Assembly: GCA_964632485.1 (NCBI GenBank)
Contig: CAZWDO010000021.1
Span: 31,645 to 54,557 of the forward strand
From: CAZWDO01 sp964632485 [NCBI: uncultured bacterium]
GTDB taxonomy: Bacteria > JAGOEH01
Length of the DNA stretch: 22,913 nucleotides
Reading direction: 5' to 3'
Shown one piece after another: positions 14,090 through 22,913 of this stretch (positions are counted from its first letter, which is position 1; each line of letters begins with the position of its first letter). Below the pieces are notes generated by a model. It searched no databases, was not told the DNA's origin, and was given only the letters and a program-made list of their open reading frames with translations. Both the position numbers and the translations under genes were made by a program.

Positions 14090-17000
14090 TTATTTAACCA
14101 GCACCATCTTCTTGGATTCGAGATAGGATTCCGTTTTTAACTGATAAAAATAGATACCACTGGGCGCAATACGGCCATTATCGTCTTTGCCATCCCAAAC
14201 GATTTGGTGGGTTCCCGCGGCTAAACGCTGATCCACCAGGGTCATTACCTTTTTACCCGTGATATCGAAAATACGAACCATCACTTTTTCGGATTGAGAA
14301 ATCGTAAAACGGATGGTAGTACTCGGGTTAAACGGGTTCGGATAGTTTTGTTCCAGATTGTATCGACGGACCATAGCCGGTGTTTCGTTGATAGCGACGG
14401 GCATATTGGTATTAAAATCCCAATGATCATAGAAAGTAGGATTAATACTGCCGAACTGAGCGCGGAGGGTAAATGTGGCATTATCATCATTGACGTTTTC
14501 AATATGATTCAAACCATAACCGCCCTGACCCGGTTCGTTATCGCCGCCGCGGATGCCGAACTTGAATTCCTGGCCCACGGTTCCATTAGCTGAATCCTTA
14601 TTGAGCTGGATCTGAATGGTAAAAATCGTATCGCCAGCGGTGGCATCGCCATGGGTGCCATCGTCGAACATTTTAAAATTAGCCAAACCGGTAGCATTCC
14701 AGGTACCCCATGTTCCGGTCAAAGGACCATTAACATAGACACCCCAGGCATAGATGCTATCAACCATGGCGCTGGTAATATCGGCATCGCCCTGGATATC
14801 GTCCAGCGAGTCGGTAGGATCCACTTTCAATTCATGGATCGGTGGACGAAGATCGCATTCCAGCGTCAGCAAGACATCTTTAGAGAGTTGCAGCAGATTC
14901 TGGAACTTGGGCGCGCGATGTGAATCGGTAGCGCTGCGGGCAGAATCGCTAACGGAGGCCGTTGCGCCGGAAATCGCCAGTTTACGGCGTTCATTGGATT
15001 GCGGATTGCTGGGATACATATCATTGAAGTCATAAAAGACTTCACGGGTTTCCCGTCCGTTTTTCTGCACATAATAATTATAGAATACATCCTGGCCAAT
15101 AGTAGATACCAGGGTATCGGTACCCTGATAGATATTGGTTAAACCTTGTTTACGCAGATAAATGCGTTTCATTTCCGTTGCTGTGTAATTAGTACCGGCC
15201 TGGACAAGCAGAGTATCGCCCTGGACATAGCCCTTGGCCTGAATGGCCGGGCTCATATCGGCGCGGAACGTTACGACCACGGTATCGGCATGATCAACCT
15301 GTTGGGGCGCCTGGTTATTGAACCAAACCCATTTAATAGTGGTATCAGCTCCACTGACGGGGAAGGTGTATTGCACATCGGGATTCATCACCATATTGCC
15401 CCAGTCTTCATCCAAGGCGGCATCGGCGTAGTGCACTACGAATTTGAATTGCAATCCACTAATGCCAGCATAGCTATTGGGCACATGAATGGCGCCGGAA
15501 TAGAAATAGTTGCCCGGATACTGGCCGCCATTGGCATGCGGCGCTTCAGCCGTTAACGGGACCGTTGATCCCCAACTCAAATTTCCGGTTTGGCCCCAGT
15601 CGGTCGTATTGGAACCGCGCACACCGACCATGTGCATTTCCGGATTGAAATCGGTCCATCCCTGCATATTGACGCGCACCCACACTACGAAGGTAGAATC
15701 GGTGTCCGTATCGCCCCAGGGCTTGAATAATTGCGGTTTATTATTGGCGATTCCATTGGCAAATTCGACCGGAAGAGTTACGCTGCTTTCTCCGGTAACG
15801 AGGATGCGGTTACCGCTGGCATCATCGGTATTGCATTCCCAACCCTGATGTTCCCAATCGGTTCCAGTGGGATTACCGCTATTGACATTGGTAAAAAACT
15901 TGTACTGAATGGTAGAATTCTTCGGGAAATAGCCTTCGCCTTTCCAGTAATCACCGTCGATGTTGGTCAACTTTACCGGAGACGAGCCATCCCAGGTCAA
16001 TGGACTGGTACCGCCGCGGACCTGGACTGTAGAATTTTCATTCATTGTATCGGGAATGGTAGCCGTATTGGCCCAGAAGGTGACTTTTACCATATCACCG
16101 GCTGATTTTTCCCAGATTCGGAACGGAATCGGGCTTTCGAAATCAGAGGTATAGGCGATGGTTCCGTCTTCATTAAAAGCGATACCGCGAGCAGCGGAGA
16201 CCTTGTTAAGGTCCGTCGTGTCCTGAGCGCCTAACAATGGCGTACCCAGACTGTCAATGACCACGTAATCCATATCAGGATCCACGCACCACCAGCCGGC
16301 CGGAGTCACATCGTATTTCGATGCGAACCAGATATTGCCATCGCGGTCAAAATTGATGCAGTTGGTGGAAGGTAAAACCTTCACGCCATCGACATCCACG
16401 CCAATCGTATCGATCGGTTCATAGGTGCCGTCCGGTCCGTCTTCGCTATAGTAATGCAGAACGCCATTGGTGCCGGTTACCGCGCTGTAATAGAGGTCCT
16501 TGCCATCGGGAGTGACGATCAGCGCGCGGCTGATCACGTCCGCCGCTTCCACCACGCGCGAATATTCCTCAAAATCTTCGTCATAAATAAAAATCGGATT
16601 GCCGGCTAAAACCGTACCGATATACACATAACCGTTTTCATCGCCCCAGGCTTGCGTCAACGACGCGCCGGGGACCGGCTGAACCATGCCCAGACACTCG
16701 CCTGTCTGGTAGTCAATTCTGTACAGCTTATCAAAGGCCGAATAGAGCAGGTTGCCTTCACCATCCAGACCCAGGCCGCGAGCCGCATTGAGCATCGAAT
16801 CCACGCCGACGCCAGGGACGTCCAACGTGCGGATCGGCGAAAAAGAAGCCTGCGTGCCGTCGGCATTGAAACAATAAATCGATTTGAACATGATCGAATC
16901 GGCGCCATTGACGACGATATCATTGGCATAATAGCTGACAAACCAGATCTTGCCGTCCGGATCCACTTCAATACCATGCCCGCCGCCCGTTACCGGGAAA

Positions 17001-17095
17001 CGGTCCGAATAGGTCCATGATCCTTGCGCCAGGATATTTGCCATAAACGCAAGAGAGAGAATCAGTGTTAAAACGATAAAAAGCTTTTTGGTCAT
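14090..17095 (-). CDS. Secreted multi-domain protein with type IX-like sorting domain
   Basis: 1001 residues. Signal peptide 1-24 (MTKKLFIVLTLILSLAFMANILAQ). About 25-325 is a propeller-like region with repeated aromatic/Asp strands (GHGIEVDPDGKIWFVSY, ARGLGLDGEGNLLYSA, INFDRDGNIWFASK). Three beta modules with a common start follow: KVTFWAN (~333), VVWVRVNMQGW (~465) and VVTFRADMS (~603). They resemble starch- or glycan-binding sandwiches, but the sugar ligand is unproved. A DDGTHGDATAGDTIFT block near 810-830 is of the type seen in surface-anchoring domains. The last 94 residues (908-1001) are a FlgD-like sorting domain with YPNPFNPST and WDGKDDNG. GGAGG is 7 bases before ATG 17095. It is the last gene of the block, closed by a terminator, and is likely exported to the outer surface. 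Confidence 0.85.
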   Translation of the reverse strand: MTKKLFIVLTLILSLAFMANILAQGSWTYSDRFPVTGGGHGIEVDPDGKIWFVSYYANDIVVNGADSIMFKSIYCFNADGTQASFSPIRTLDVPGVGVDSMLNAARGLGLDGEGNLLYSAFDKLYRIDYQTGECLGMVQPVPGASLTQAWGDENGYVYIGTVLAGNPIFIYDEDFEEYSRVVEAADVISRALIVTPDGKDLYYSAVTGTNGVLHYYSEDGPDGTYEPIDTIGVDVDGVKVLPSTNCINFDRDGNIWFASKYDVTPAGWWCVDPDMDYVVIDSLGTPLLGAQDTTDLNKVSAARGIAFNEDGTIAYTSDFESPIPFRIWEKSAGDMVKVTFWANTATIPDTMNENSTVQVRGGTSPLTWDGSSPVKLTNIDGDYWKGEGYFPKNSTIQYKFFTNVNSGNPTGTDWEHQGWECNTDDASGNRILVTGESSVTLPVEFANGIANNKPQLFKPWGDTDTDSTFVVWVRVNMQGWTDFNPEMHMVGVRGSNTTDWGQTGNLSWGSTVPLTAEAPHANGGQYPGNYFYSGAIHVPNSYAGISGLQFKFVVHYADAALDEDWGNMVMNPDVQYTFPVSGADTTIKWVWFNNQAPQQVDHADTVVVTFRADMSPAIQAKGYVQGDTLLVQAGTNYTATEMKRIYLRKQGLTNIYQGTDTLVSTIGQDVFYNYYVQKNGRETREVFYDFNDMYPSNPQSNERRKLAISGATASVSDSARSATDSHRAPKFQNLLQLSKDVLLTLECDLRPPIHELKVDPTDSLDDIQGDADITSAMVDSIYAWGVYVNGPLTGTWGTWNATGLANFKMFDDGTHGDATAGDTIFTIQIQLNKDSANGTVGQEFKFGIRGGDNEPGQGGYGLNHIENVNDDNATFTLRAQFGSINPTFYDHWDFNTNMPVAINETPAMVRRYNLEQNYPNPFNPSTTIRFTISQSEKVMVRIFDITGKKVMTLVDQRLAAGTHQIVWDGKDDNGRIAPSGIYFYQLKTESYLESKKMVLVK

Positions 17096-17175
17096 TAGAT
17101 TCCTCCAGAATTTTGTGTTTCGACATCACTAAAACGATTCAACGCAGAACAGTATGCCAATCGACCTCCTTTCAT
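17095..17175 (-). CDS. Possible 26-codon leader peptide overlapping the downstream start
   Basis: On the minus strand an ORF starts at ATG 17175-17173 and ends with TAA at 17097-17095. Its stop shares one base with the ATG of the 1001-residue protein (TAATG). AGGAGG lies just after the ATG and 5 bases before an in-frame TTG (codon 6), which is the better-placed start. Its residues are not recognisable. Such overlap is typical of coupling, but 26 open codons are easily met by chance. Confidence 0.2.
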   Translation of the reverse strand: MKGGRLAYCSALNRFSDVETQNSGGI

Positions 17176-17215
17176 CCTGCAAGGGGTTAGGTTTGCTGAA
17201 TTGCAGGATTGGCAT
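17154..17215 (-). promoter_or_regulatory. Bulged 15 bp stem-loop in the leader of the 1001-residue protein
   Basis: The right arm, 17201-17215, is continuous. Its partner is split into ATGCCAAT (17154-17161) and CCTGCAA (17176-17182). The 14-base bulge between them (17162-17175) holds, on the minus strand, the sequence ATG then AAAGGAGGTCG, so a start codon and a Shine-Dalgarno site stay unpaired. Loop of 18 bases. No known RNA family recognised. Confidence 0.4.
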
Positions 17216-17308
17216 GCGAGTTCGGTAACTTGCCGGAGAGTTGGGGAATAGCGCTAAAAGGTTTTCAGCAAAAAATTAAACCTCAACATCATGCGGCAGG
17301 TTCCCGTT

Positions 17309-18367
17309 TTAAAACCTTAAACCGATTGAAAAACTATGCACATTTTCTAAAATATCCATCATTTGCATCCCATAATGGGCATCAACGATACCCACGCCGG
17401 GGATGGCGTATTTCAGACCCAGGCCAAAGGAAAAGTTCTCCTGCGATTTCTTTTCCAAGAGGGAATTATAACCTCCCTGAATCAGAACAAAATCAAACAG
17501 ATGGGCCTGTAAACCAAAATTAAGGTATTCCGAATTATTGTTGGGCCGGACCGCATCGGTCAAAAATTCGAAGCGCATGATCTCTGAGCGATATAAATTG
17601 ATCATGATGCCTGTCCGGAAAACCAGAGGCAGCGGCCAGGCATTGGTTTTCAATTTGGCAACCAGGTCTTCGTTGTTACCGCTATGCGTCGGGTCTAAAT
17701 CGATTTTCCGATATAAATCCTTGCCATCGAACTGGAGATCGGAGCCAAAATTAGAAATACTCATGGCAATCCGCATATCATTGAACTGAGTGATAAAGAG
17801 CAAACCCAAATCAACGGCAAAGGCGCTGGCGTTGCAATGCCAGATACTCTGGCTGATATATTTAGCGGTGCCGCCGATGGAGAACCGATCGGTCAGACTA
17901 CGGGCGTATGAAAGTCCAAAAGCCATATCGGCGGCCTTCCATTTTTCGCCGGTGCCATAGGGATTGGCTAAGGTATTGACGTCTTCCTCTCCGTATCCGA
18001 GATGAGTGAAAGAAACGCCGATCACATCGCTGCCTGATAGTTTAAGGACCGTACCGACCCAATTGAGTTGAGTGCCGACCAACCAGTTGGACGTATAAAA
18101 TCCGACTTGAGAATGTGTGACGCGGGCGATAGCGCCTGGATTCCAATAGAGGCCCTCAACGTTATCACAACCGGCGGTATAGGCATTACCCAACCCCATT
18201 GCTTTGGAACCGACGCCAATGGTTAAAAAGGTTGCGCCCGCGGTACCCACATTGGTTTGCTGCGCATGAGATACCACGGATAATACGATAAGAAAAGCAA
18301 ACATCAAAGTGATCAAACGAAGTCGTATAGTTGATCCTTTACTTCTGTTTCGAATGGTTATACGCAT
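17309..18367 (-). CDS. PorV/PorQ-like outer-membrane beta-barrel protein
   Basis: 352 residues. After a basic N-terminus, the hydrophobic stretch RLITLMFAFLIVLSVVSHAQ is a signal peptide. The mature start AGATFLTIGVGSKAMGLGNAYTAGCDNVEGLYWNPGAIAR carries the typical PorV/PorQ (UPF0164) opening, and the protein ends in the aromatic F of an outer-membrane barrel. PorV proteins accompany type IX cargo and shuttle it to the attachment complex in Bacteroidota. It lies between two large exported proteins, with its start 20 bases after the stop of the upstream gene and GGGAGGAG as ribosome site. It may serve these neighbours as partner (inference). Confidence 0.87.
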   Translation of the reverse strand: MRITIRNRSKGSTIRLRLITLMFAFLIVLSVVSHAQQTNVGTAGATFLTIGVGSKAMGLGNAYTAGCDNVEGLYWNPGAIARVTHSQVGFYTSNWLVGTQLNWVGTVLKLSGSDVIGVSFTHLGYGEEDVNTLANPYGTGEKWKAADMAFGLSYARSLTDRFSIGGTAKYISQSIWHCNASAFAVDLGLLFITQFNDMRIAMSISNFGSDLQFDGKDLYRKIDLDPTHSGNNEDLVAKLKTNAWPLPLVFRTGIMINLYRSEIMRFEFLTDAVRPNNNSEYLNFGLQAHLFDFVLIQGGYNSLLEKKSQENFSFGLGLKYAIPGVGIVDAHYGMQMMDILENVHSFSIGLRF

Positions 18368-18387
18368 AATAATTCTCCTCCCTGGCC

Positions 18388-21300
18388 TTACTTAATGATC
18401 GCGATTTTACCGCTTTTTTTACCGGCCGCAGATTCGAGTACATAAAAATAAACACCGGCAGCCACATCAAGATTTTCTTTAGTTTTCAGATTCCAGGTAA
18501 TAACGCCATCAAATACAGTTCCTGAATTGGTCAGTGTTATTAAATATTCGCCGGAATTAGTGAAAATATGAATCTTCCCATCGGAAGGTACATTGATAAA
18601 ATCAATGCGTCGTTCACCTCGTCCGCTGCTGACGCCCGGAGGCAACGGCGCTTCATTTTCATGGGCAACGACGTAAGGATTGGGTACGACGCGAATATTG
18701 ACCAATTGCTCTTTGGCCTGAGCGACTTCAACCGTAGGCACAGGAGTCGTAAAACGCAAGGTATCGCCCGAACGGAAGGGTTTATTCACTTTTAACTCCA
18801 GTTTATCTCCGGAACGGAATTGCCAAACCGTATCCGCTTGTCCCTGGGGCATGTCAAAATAGAGATACCAAACCCACATCGGCTCGCCTTTGCTATCTTT
18901 TTCAAATAGATAGAGTTCATCTCTGGGCGACAACAACCCATTAAAATTGATGCTATTGAAAGCAAAATCGATATAATGGTTATCCGTGGTATTTTTAATT
19001 TTGAAATTCACGGGAAATTCAAACGCGCCAAAAAAACTGGCGGAAGTATCGACAACGGTGTCATAAAACTCAATCTCATAATCCGCCGGCCACGGGATAT
19101 TCTGGAAAACCTGGCCATCCAATTCAAATTCCAGCGAACCGAAACTATATTGATAGGGACAAAGATTCGCCGAACTGCTTTGCCAGGAGGAAGAATCCCG
19201 ATTCAGGGCAATCGTCCAATCATTATCAAAAACCAATTCAACGCCGTCAAAAATATCGGCATCCAGATTTTCATCATCATAAGGACTATTTTTGATATGA
19301 GAGCTCTTCACCACCGGGTAATAATAGTAATGGCAAACATACTTCATATTAATCTGCATCACGGAACTATTCAAAATCTGCAGACGCCCTTTGGGATAAT
19401 CGATCTTATAGTTTTCGGCGGCAATTGTGTTCCCGTTCATATCGGTAATATAAAAGCCTTCGGTGGAAATATTTTTATCTGCCAGATAAATCACATCGCC
19501 GCGGACGGGAACAGTGAACTCTTCAACGATTTCATTTTCGTCAAAAATCCGATAAAAGGAGGTTACCGGAGCGATTTCCTGGGGATCGAGCCGGTCCAGA
19601 TTCAGCTCACCCACATCCGGAATACTATTCCCCTGAGTGCTATCATCATCGATATTCGCGATATTTCCATCAGAACCCACATCGTCGCTGAACGCGCTCC
19701 AATCTTTATCATTATCGACACTATCCATGGAAGTATCCCAAAACTCAATGCGGTAAGTATGGCCAGTCAACGCGGTTTCATTGATAATCTGATAGCCTAC
19801 GGCACCAGTAGCCGGACCATTTTCCAGCGTGGCCGTTTGCATGGCTGCGGGCCGAACATAACCGGCCGGACGAGGTTTTGGGGTGATAACTGCGGTATTG
19901 ATATCCGTAACGATTTCGCCGGTATTTAAAATCGAAATAAACTTAGTATTTTCTGACGGAAAGATATCCTTAGAATTATCGCCCCGATCATACGCCACCA
20001 GAGCATAATAATAGCGCTTTCCATCCTGTACATCCGTATCGATATAACTATGCTTCAATCCGCTATTGGAACCTAAATTATAGGTGAATCCCCGAGTCTC
20101 ATCATACAGATCATCACTGGCCTTAAAATAGCCGCTGACGAGATTATCGAGATCAAATTGAGCGAGGGATTTATACCCTTCCACCGTACCGTCGGCGTTA
20201 GTAATCACACGAATATCATTAAAATCCGGGTCCGTGGATTTATAGATTTTGTAGCCTTCAAAATCATTTTCCTTTAAAACCGGATCAATACTCAATTCCG
20301 CTTTGCGATCCCAATACAGGATCACCCGGCCGCTATCGGCAATGGCGGTTAAAGTGGGTTTGTCGGGCGGTTGAGGAAAGCGGTAGTCGCTGTTATAGAT
20401 TTTTTGAACGGTTGCCCGGTTTTTCATCAGGTCGTTTTGGTCATGACCATAGACCAGAGCTAATGAGATACGTTCGGTTTGTCCCGCGCGCAGCGGAAAA
20501 TAACCTGAACTATACAGGAAATCGCCATCCTCGCCGTATTGAGGGATTCCGTTTTGGATTGAGACCGGCACTTCGAAAAAACCGGGACGAAGCCGATACC
20601 AGAGTTCTTCATCGTCAGCCAGGTTAATATCATTGGAGGGTGTGAAATACTCAAAACTGGTCAATCCGATCTGATCCGATTCATCGACGTCGGTCTGGTC
20701 GAAATTGGGTTCCCCTGAAGTGGGAACTCCATCATTTTCGCCGATATCGAACGTGTTGGCTTTACCGTCAGCGCCGACGTCATCATATACCGAATTCCAA
20801 TCCCCATCATTATCGATACCGTCGTTGCGTTTTTCATCAATAAGGGGGTCATTGACGCCGAGCCCTGTAATATAGTCTTTATAACGCAACGGATTAATCA
20901 TATCAAAAAGGACATTGCCGAACTGGTCTTTTTTAATTTGATGGTAATGCAGATAATAGTTTTCATCAATCAGCCCATCCAAATCATTATCGATGCCATC
21001 ATAAGAATTGGTATTGGAAACCATTTCTCCCTGAGGGTTGCGCACCAGATTACCTTCGGACAATTTAGTAATACCGGGTTTAATCAGGATCGATTTACCC
21101 CGGGTTGTAACAGTGGTATCATAATTCGGCACGGTAATAACAGTGCGGTTAAAATCCTGCTCGATGAGGGCCATCAGCATACCGGCAATAATTAGAGTTG
21201 AATCGAAATCACTCTCAGTGAAGAGCGGGGCCAGAGAATTTTCCGCATCGCCATCATTGTCAATCCCATCATAGGCATTGCCGGGCGATTCGAGGAAAGC

Positions 21301-22221
21301 ATATCCGACCATACCCACGGGACCGATCCATTTCGGGTTACGGGAACAATTATTATCATAATCACCTGTCCACGTAATATCGTTGGTCACATCAAAAAAG
21401 GACCAGTCATCGTCATATTCGCGAAAATCGGCCGTTCCCGAGGTACCGACATAGGTTCCGACCAACATGCCGAAGGTTACTCGGTTATAGTCGTATTGGC
21501 TATGATTGGTAATTTCATAAAGCCAAAAAATACAATCAGAGGCCAGAAATTGGGCCCATTGCATTCCTCTGACCTTAACCTCCAATCCGAGGCCGTTACG
21601 CGAGAGATCATCCGGACTGGGCTTATAATTAACATTCCATCGATTATTTGTTGCATAATTGAATTCTTCATCGCTGTTATCATCCATAACAAAATAGGAT
21701 TCCTGGTCGGCGTTCATCACGTCTTTACCAAAAAAACCATTCCAGGTTCCGGTCCAGCCGGGGTCTTCGTTATCTGACATTTTATCGGGCCAATAAGGGG
21801 GCCATGAGGTTCGATCGGTGCTGATCGACGGAATATCGCTGTTTTCATTGAAATATCCGGAAACCGGCTCAAATCCCCAAGCGATTCCCTGCGGCGACTC
21901 TTCCCGCCGTTTAGTGGGGCGATCGACAGGACTCACGACCACAGAATGAAAAGTGAGAGTATCAATCACAACCTCTGCGCCGACCATAAGGCTGACATCG
22001 CCGACATAGCCGTTATTATCGTTGATCCAGGCGCCGCGAGGCCCTTTGTCCGCCGGCTGGCCAATCACTCCCCAGTTGCCGTAAACCGATCGCACCAGAT
22101 TGCCATTCATGATGCCGGAACGGCGGAACTCCTTACCGCTCTGCTGTTGGCTTCTGCTGACGACCGGGTATATGAAAAAAATTACCAGGAAACCGATCCA
22201 TATCCATTTCGATTGATGCAT
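18388..22221 (-). CDS. Giant secreted protein with FN3, Asp-rich repeats and sorting domain
   Basis: 1277 residues from ATG 22221 (AGGAGC upstream). The frame is open further to 22407, but those 62 residues carry no signal and overlap the receptor gene. Residues 1-25 are a signal peptide (KWIWIGFLVIFFIYPVVSRSQQ). Four Asp-rich DGIDNDxD-type motifs occur at about 318, 417, 467 and 833; they resemble thrombospondin-3/dockerin calcium loops. A fibronectin type III-like domain is at about 617-745. Residues from about 1177 to the end form a FlgD-like sorting domain (VVPNPYVVAHENE...GVITWNLKTKENLDVAAGVYFYVLE). It lies between a TonB-dependent receptor and a PorV-like gene. The function cannot be read; adhesion or polymer capture is possible. 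Confidence 0.85.
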   Translation of the reverse strand: MHQSKWIWIGFLVIFFIYPVVSRSQQQSGKEFRRSGIMNGNLVRSVYGNWGVIGQPADKGPRGAWINDNNGYVGDVSLMVGAEVVIDTLTFHSVVVSPVDRPTKRREESPQGIAWGFEPVSGYFNENSDIPSISTDRTSWPPYWPDKMSDNEDPGWTGTWNGFFGKDVMNADQESYFVMDDNSDEEFNYATNNRWNVNYKPSPDDLSRNGLGLEVKVRGMQWAQFLASDCIFWLYEITNHSQYDYNRVTFGMLVGTYVGTSGTADFREYDDDWSFFDVTNDITWTGDYDNNCSRNPKWIGPVGMVGYAFLESPGNAYDGIDNDGDAENSLAPLFTESDFDSTLIIAGMLMALIEQDFNRTVITVPNYDTTVTTRGKSILIKPGITKLSEGNLVRNPQGEMVSNTNSYDGIDNDLDGLIDENYYLHYHQIKKDQFGNVLFDMINPLRYKDYITGLGVNDPLIDEKRNDGIDNDGDWNSVYDDVGADGKANTFDIGENDGVPTSGEPNFDQTDVDESDQIGLTSFEYFTPSNDINLADDEELWYRLRPGFFEVPVSIQNGIPQYGEDGDFLYSSGYFPLRAGQTERISLALVYGHDQNDLMKNRATVQKIYNSDYRFPQPPDKPTLTAIADSGRVILYWDRKAELSIDPVLKENDFEGYKIYKSTDPDFNDIRVITNADGTVEGYKSLAQFDLDNLVSGYFKASDDLYDETRGFTYNLGSNSGLKHSYIDTDVQDGKRYYYALVAYDRGDNSKDIFPSENTKFISILNTGEIVTDINTAVITPKPRPAGYVRPAAMQTATLENGPATGAVGYQIINETALTGHTYRIEFWDTSMDSVDNDKDWSAFSDDVGSDGNIANIDDDSTQGNSIPDVGELNLDRLDPQEIAPVTSFYRIFDENEIVEEFTVPVRGDVIYLADKNISTEGFYITDMNGNTIAAENYKIDYPKGRLQILNSSVMQINMKYVCHYYYYPVVKSSHIKNSPYDDENLDADIFDGVELVFDNDWTIALNRDSSSWQSSSANLCPYQYSFGSLEFELDGQVFQNIPWPADYEIEFYDTVVDTSASFFGAFEFPVNFKIKNTTDNHYIDFAFNSINFNGLLSPRDELYLFEKDSKGEPMWVWYLYFDMPQGQADTVWQFRSGDKLELKVNKPFRSGDTLRFTTPVPTVEVAQAKEQLVNIRVVPNPYVVAHENEAPLPPGVSSGRGERRIDFINVPSDGKIHIFTNSGEYLITLTNSGTVFDGVITWNLKTKENLDVAAGVYFYVLESAAGKKSGKIAIIK
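19555..19725 (-). repeat. Asp-rich 57-residue repeat, copy B (within the giant protein)
   Basis: Residues 833-889. It shares with copy A the spacing VDNDxDW..DDVGxDG..AN, a later GE/GEPN-type stretch and the ending TSF, at the same total length. Asp/Asn residues dominate. Confidence 0.8.
20653..20823 (-). repeat. Asp-rich 57-residue repeat, copy A (within the giant protein)
   Basis: Residues 467-523. Begins DGIDNDGDWNSVYDDVGADG and ends IGLTSF. Matches copy B in order and length (57 residues) although diverged. Confidence 0.8.
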
Positions 22222-22243
22222 AGCTGCTCCTATTGATAAAACG

Positions 22244-22913
22244 TTAAAAATCGACCTGAACGCCCAATTCAATACGGCGCGGTTCCGAATAATGAGACGG
22301 ATTCCAGTAATACTCTTCAATCGTATTGACAAATTCCGGCCAACCCGTTTTCTTTGCCTGTAAAATATCAGTAGTATATCCGGCGCGGCCGGTATCGTCA
22401 AAGACATTGACCTCGTTCAAATTATCAAGTACGTTATAAATTTTAAGAAACCAATCGAAACGGAAATTTGAGATAGCCATACGATAATAAAATCGCGCAT
22501 CCAGATTGTAAGTAAAGGGTTTTCGTTGGGTGTTTGTCAGCAATTCAGAGATATCGGTGCTCTTACGGGGAGTATAGGGCTGGCCGCTGCCATAATTGCC
22601 AATCAGACTGCCTCCCCATTTTTTAGCGCTGTAATTGACGTTGAAATTAACCGTATGCCGCTGATCCCAATTCAAATAAACAAATTGTACTTCCGGAAGC
22701 GAGCCGCTGGTAATTGCATTACGCATTTGTTGCGGATCGGAAGCGCTTCCCTTGACAATTTGATAAGTATAGTTCACCGAAGCCGATAAACCCTCATCGA
22801 AACGTTTATATAATGAAAGGATAAAACCCTTGGCAAAGGCGAAATCGCTGTTGATCAGTTTACTGTAACGGGCGGAACCGCCAAAAATCGAAATCTCCTG
22901 GCTGCTGGTACCT
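22244..22913 (-). CDS. TonB-dependent receptor, C-terminal part (cut by window edge)
   Basis: Partial. 222 residues are visible, and the frame stays open to the right edge, reading upstream of the GTG at 22777 through TSSQEISIFGG and KGFILSLYKRFDEGLSASVNYTYQ. Alternating beta strands, the WDQRHTVNFNVNY strand, GNYGSGQPYTPRK and the final VQVDF with C-terminal Phe are typical of the last strands of a TonB-dependent outer-membrane receptor. The 1277-residue protein starts 22 bases after the stop, so the two are co-transcribed. The plug domain and TonB box lie outside the window. Confidence 0.85.
   Translation of the reverse strand, partial: GTSSQEISIFGGSARYSKLINSDFAFAKGFILSLYKRFDEGLSASVNYTYQIVKGSASDPQQMRNAITSGSLPEVQFVYLNWDQRHTVNFNVNYSAKKWGGSLIGNYGSGQPYTPRKSTDISELLTNTQRKPFTYNLDARFYYRMAISNFRFDWFLKIYNVLDNLNEVNVFDDTGRAGYTTDILQAKKTGWPEFVNTIEEYYWNPSHYSEPRRIELGVQVDF

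Noticed and set aside
18976-19929. 317-residue rightward ORF antisense to the giant protein
   Set aside because: It lies wholly inside a well-supported leftward gene and is Ile/Arg-rich, as expected of an antisense frame to Asp/Asn-rich coding.
22222-22407. 62-residue upstream extension of the giant protein
   Set aside because: It overlaps the receptor gene end, and the signal peptide begins at ATG 22221 with a ribosome site.

Overview
The window looks like chromosomal DNA from an uncultured or little-studied bacterium of the FCB superphylum (a Calditrichota/KSB1/Marinimicrobia-like lineage). This is inferred from three things seen together: a secreted protein ending in a YPNPFNPST-type (type IX secretion-like) sorting domain, a PorV/PorQ-like outer-membrane protein, and a TonB-dependent-receptor C-terminus. 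The exact phylum cannot be fixed by reading alone. No rRNA, tRNA, insertion sequence, phage gene or CRISPR array was seen.

Layout. Bases 1-196 hold a cluster of palindromic intergenic repeats. A strong sigma70-type promoter (253-281) and a possibly structured leader then drive a rightward cluster (449-5040): purine nucleoside phosphorylase, a degenerate histidine-kinase-like protein, a CDP-alcohol phosphatidyltransferase, a PfkB-family kinase, a TPR protein and adenine phosphoribosyltransferase. The genes are nearly contiguous, so they are probably one operon combining purine salvage with membrane-lipid synthesis. Everything after 5117 runs leftward.

The leftward genes, in transcription order from the right edge, are as follows. 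First comes a cell-surface block (22913-14090): the end of a TonB-dependent receptor, a 1277-residue secreted protein with Asp-rich motifs and an FN3-like region, a PorV-like protein, and a 1001-residue secreted protein with an N-terminal propeller-like region and a C-terminal sorting domain. It is closed by a strong terminator. Next is a sodium:solute symporter with a long soluble insertion and its own terminator. Then comes pdxS-pdxT-ino1, for pyridoxal phosphate and inositol phosphate, again with a textbook terminator. Last come thymidylate kinase, a C-terminal processing protease, an RlpA-like lipoprotein and a membrane-anchored protein resembling a transglutaminase that has lost its catalytic residues.

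Working together. Ino1 makes inositol phosphate, and the CDP-alcohol phosphatidyltransferase carries the complete family motif, so the two could form a phosphatidylinositol-type lipid route split between two operons (inference). PNP and APT cover purine salvage. The 14-22.9 kb block is the best candidate for an undescribed system: a surface complex of receptor, large exported proteins and a PorV-like partner whose substrate is unknown.
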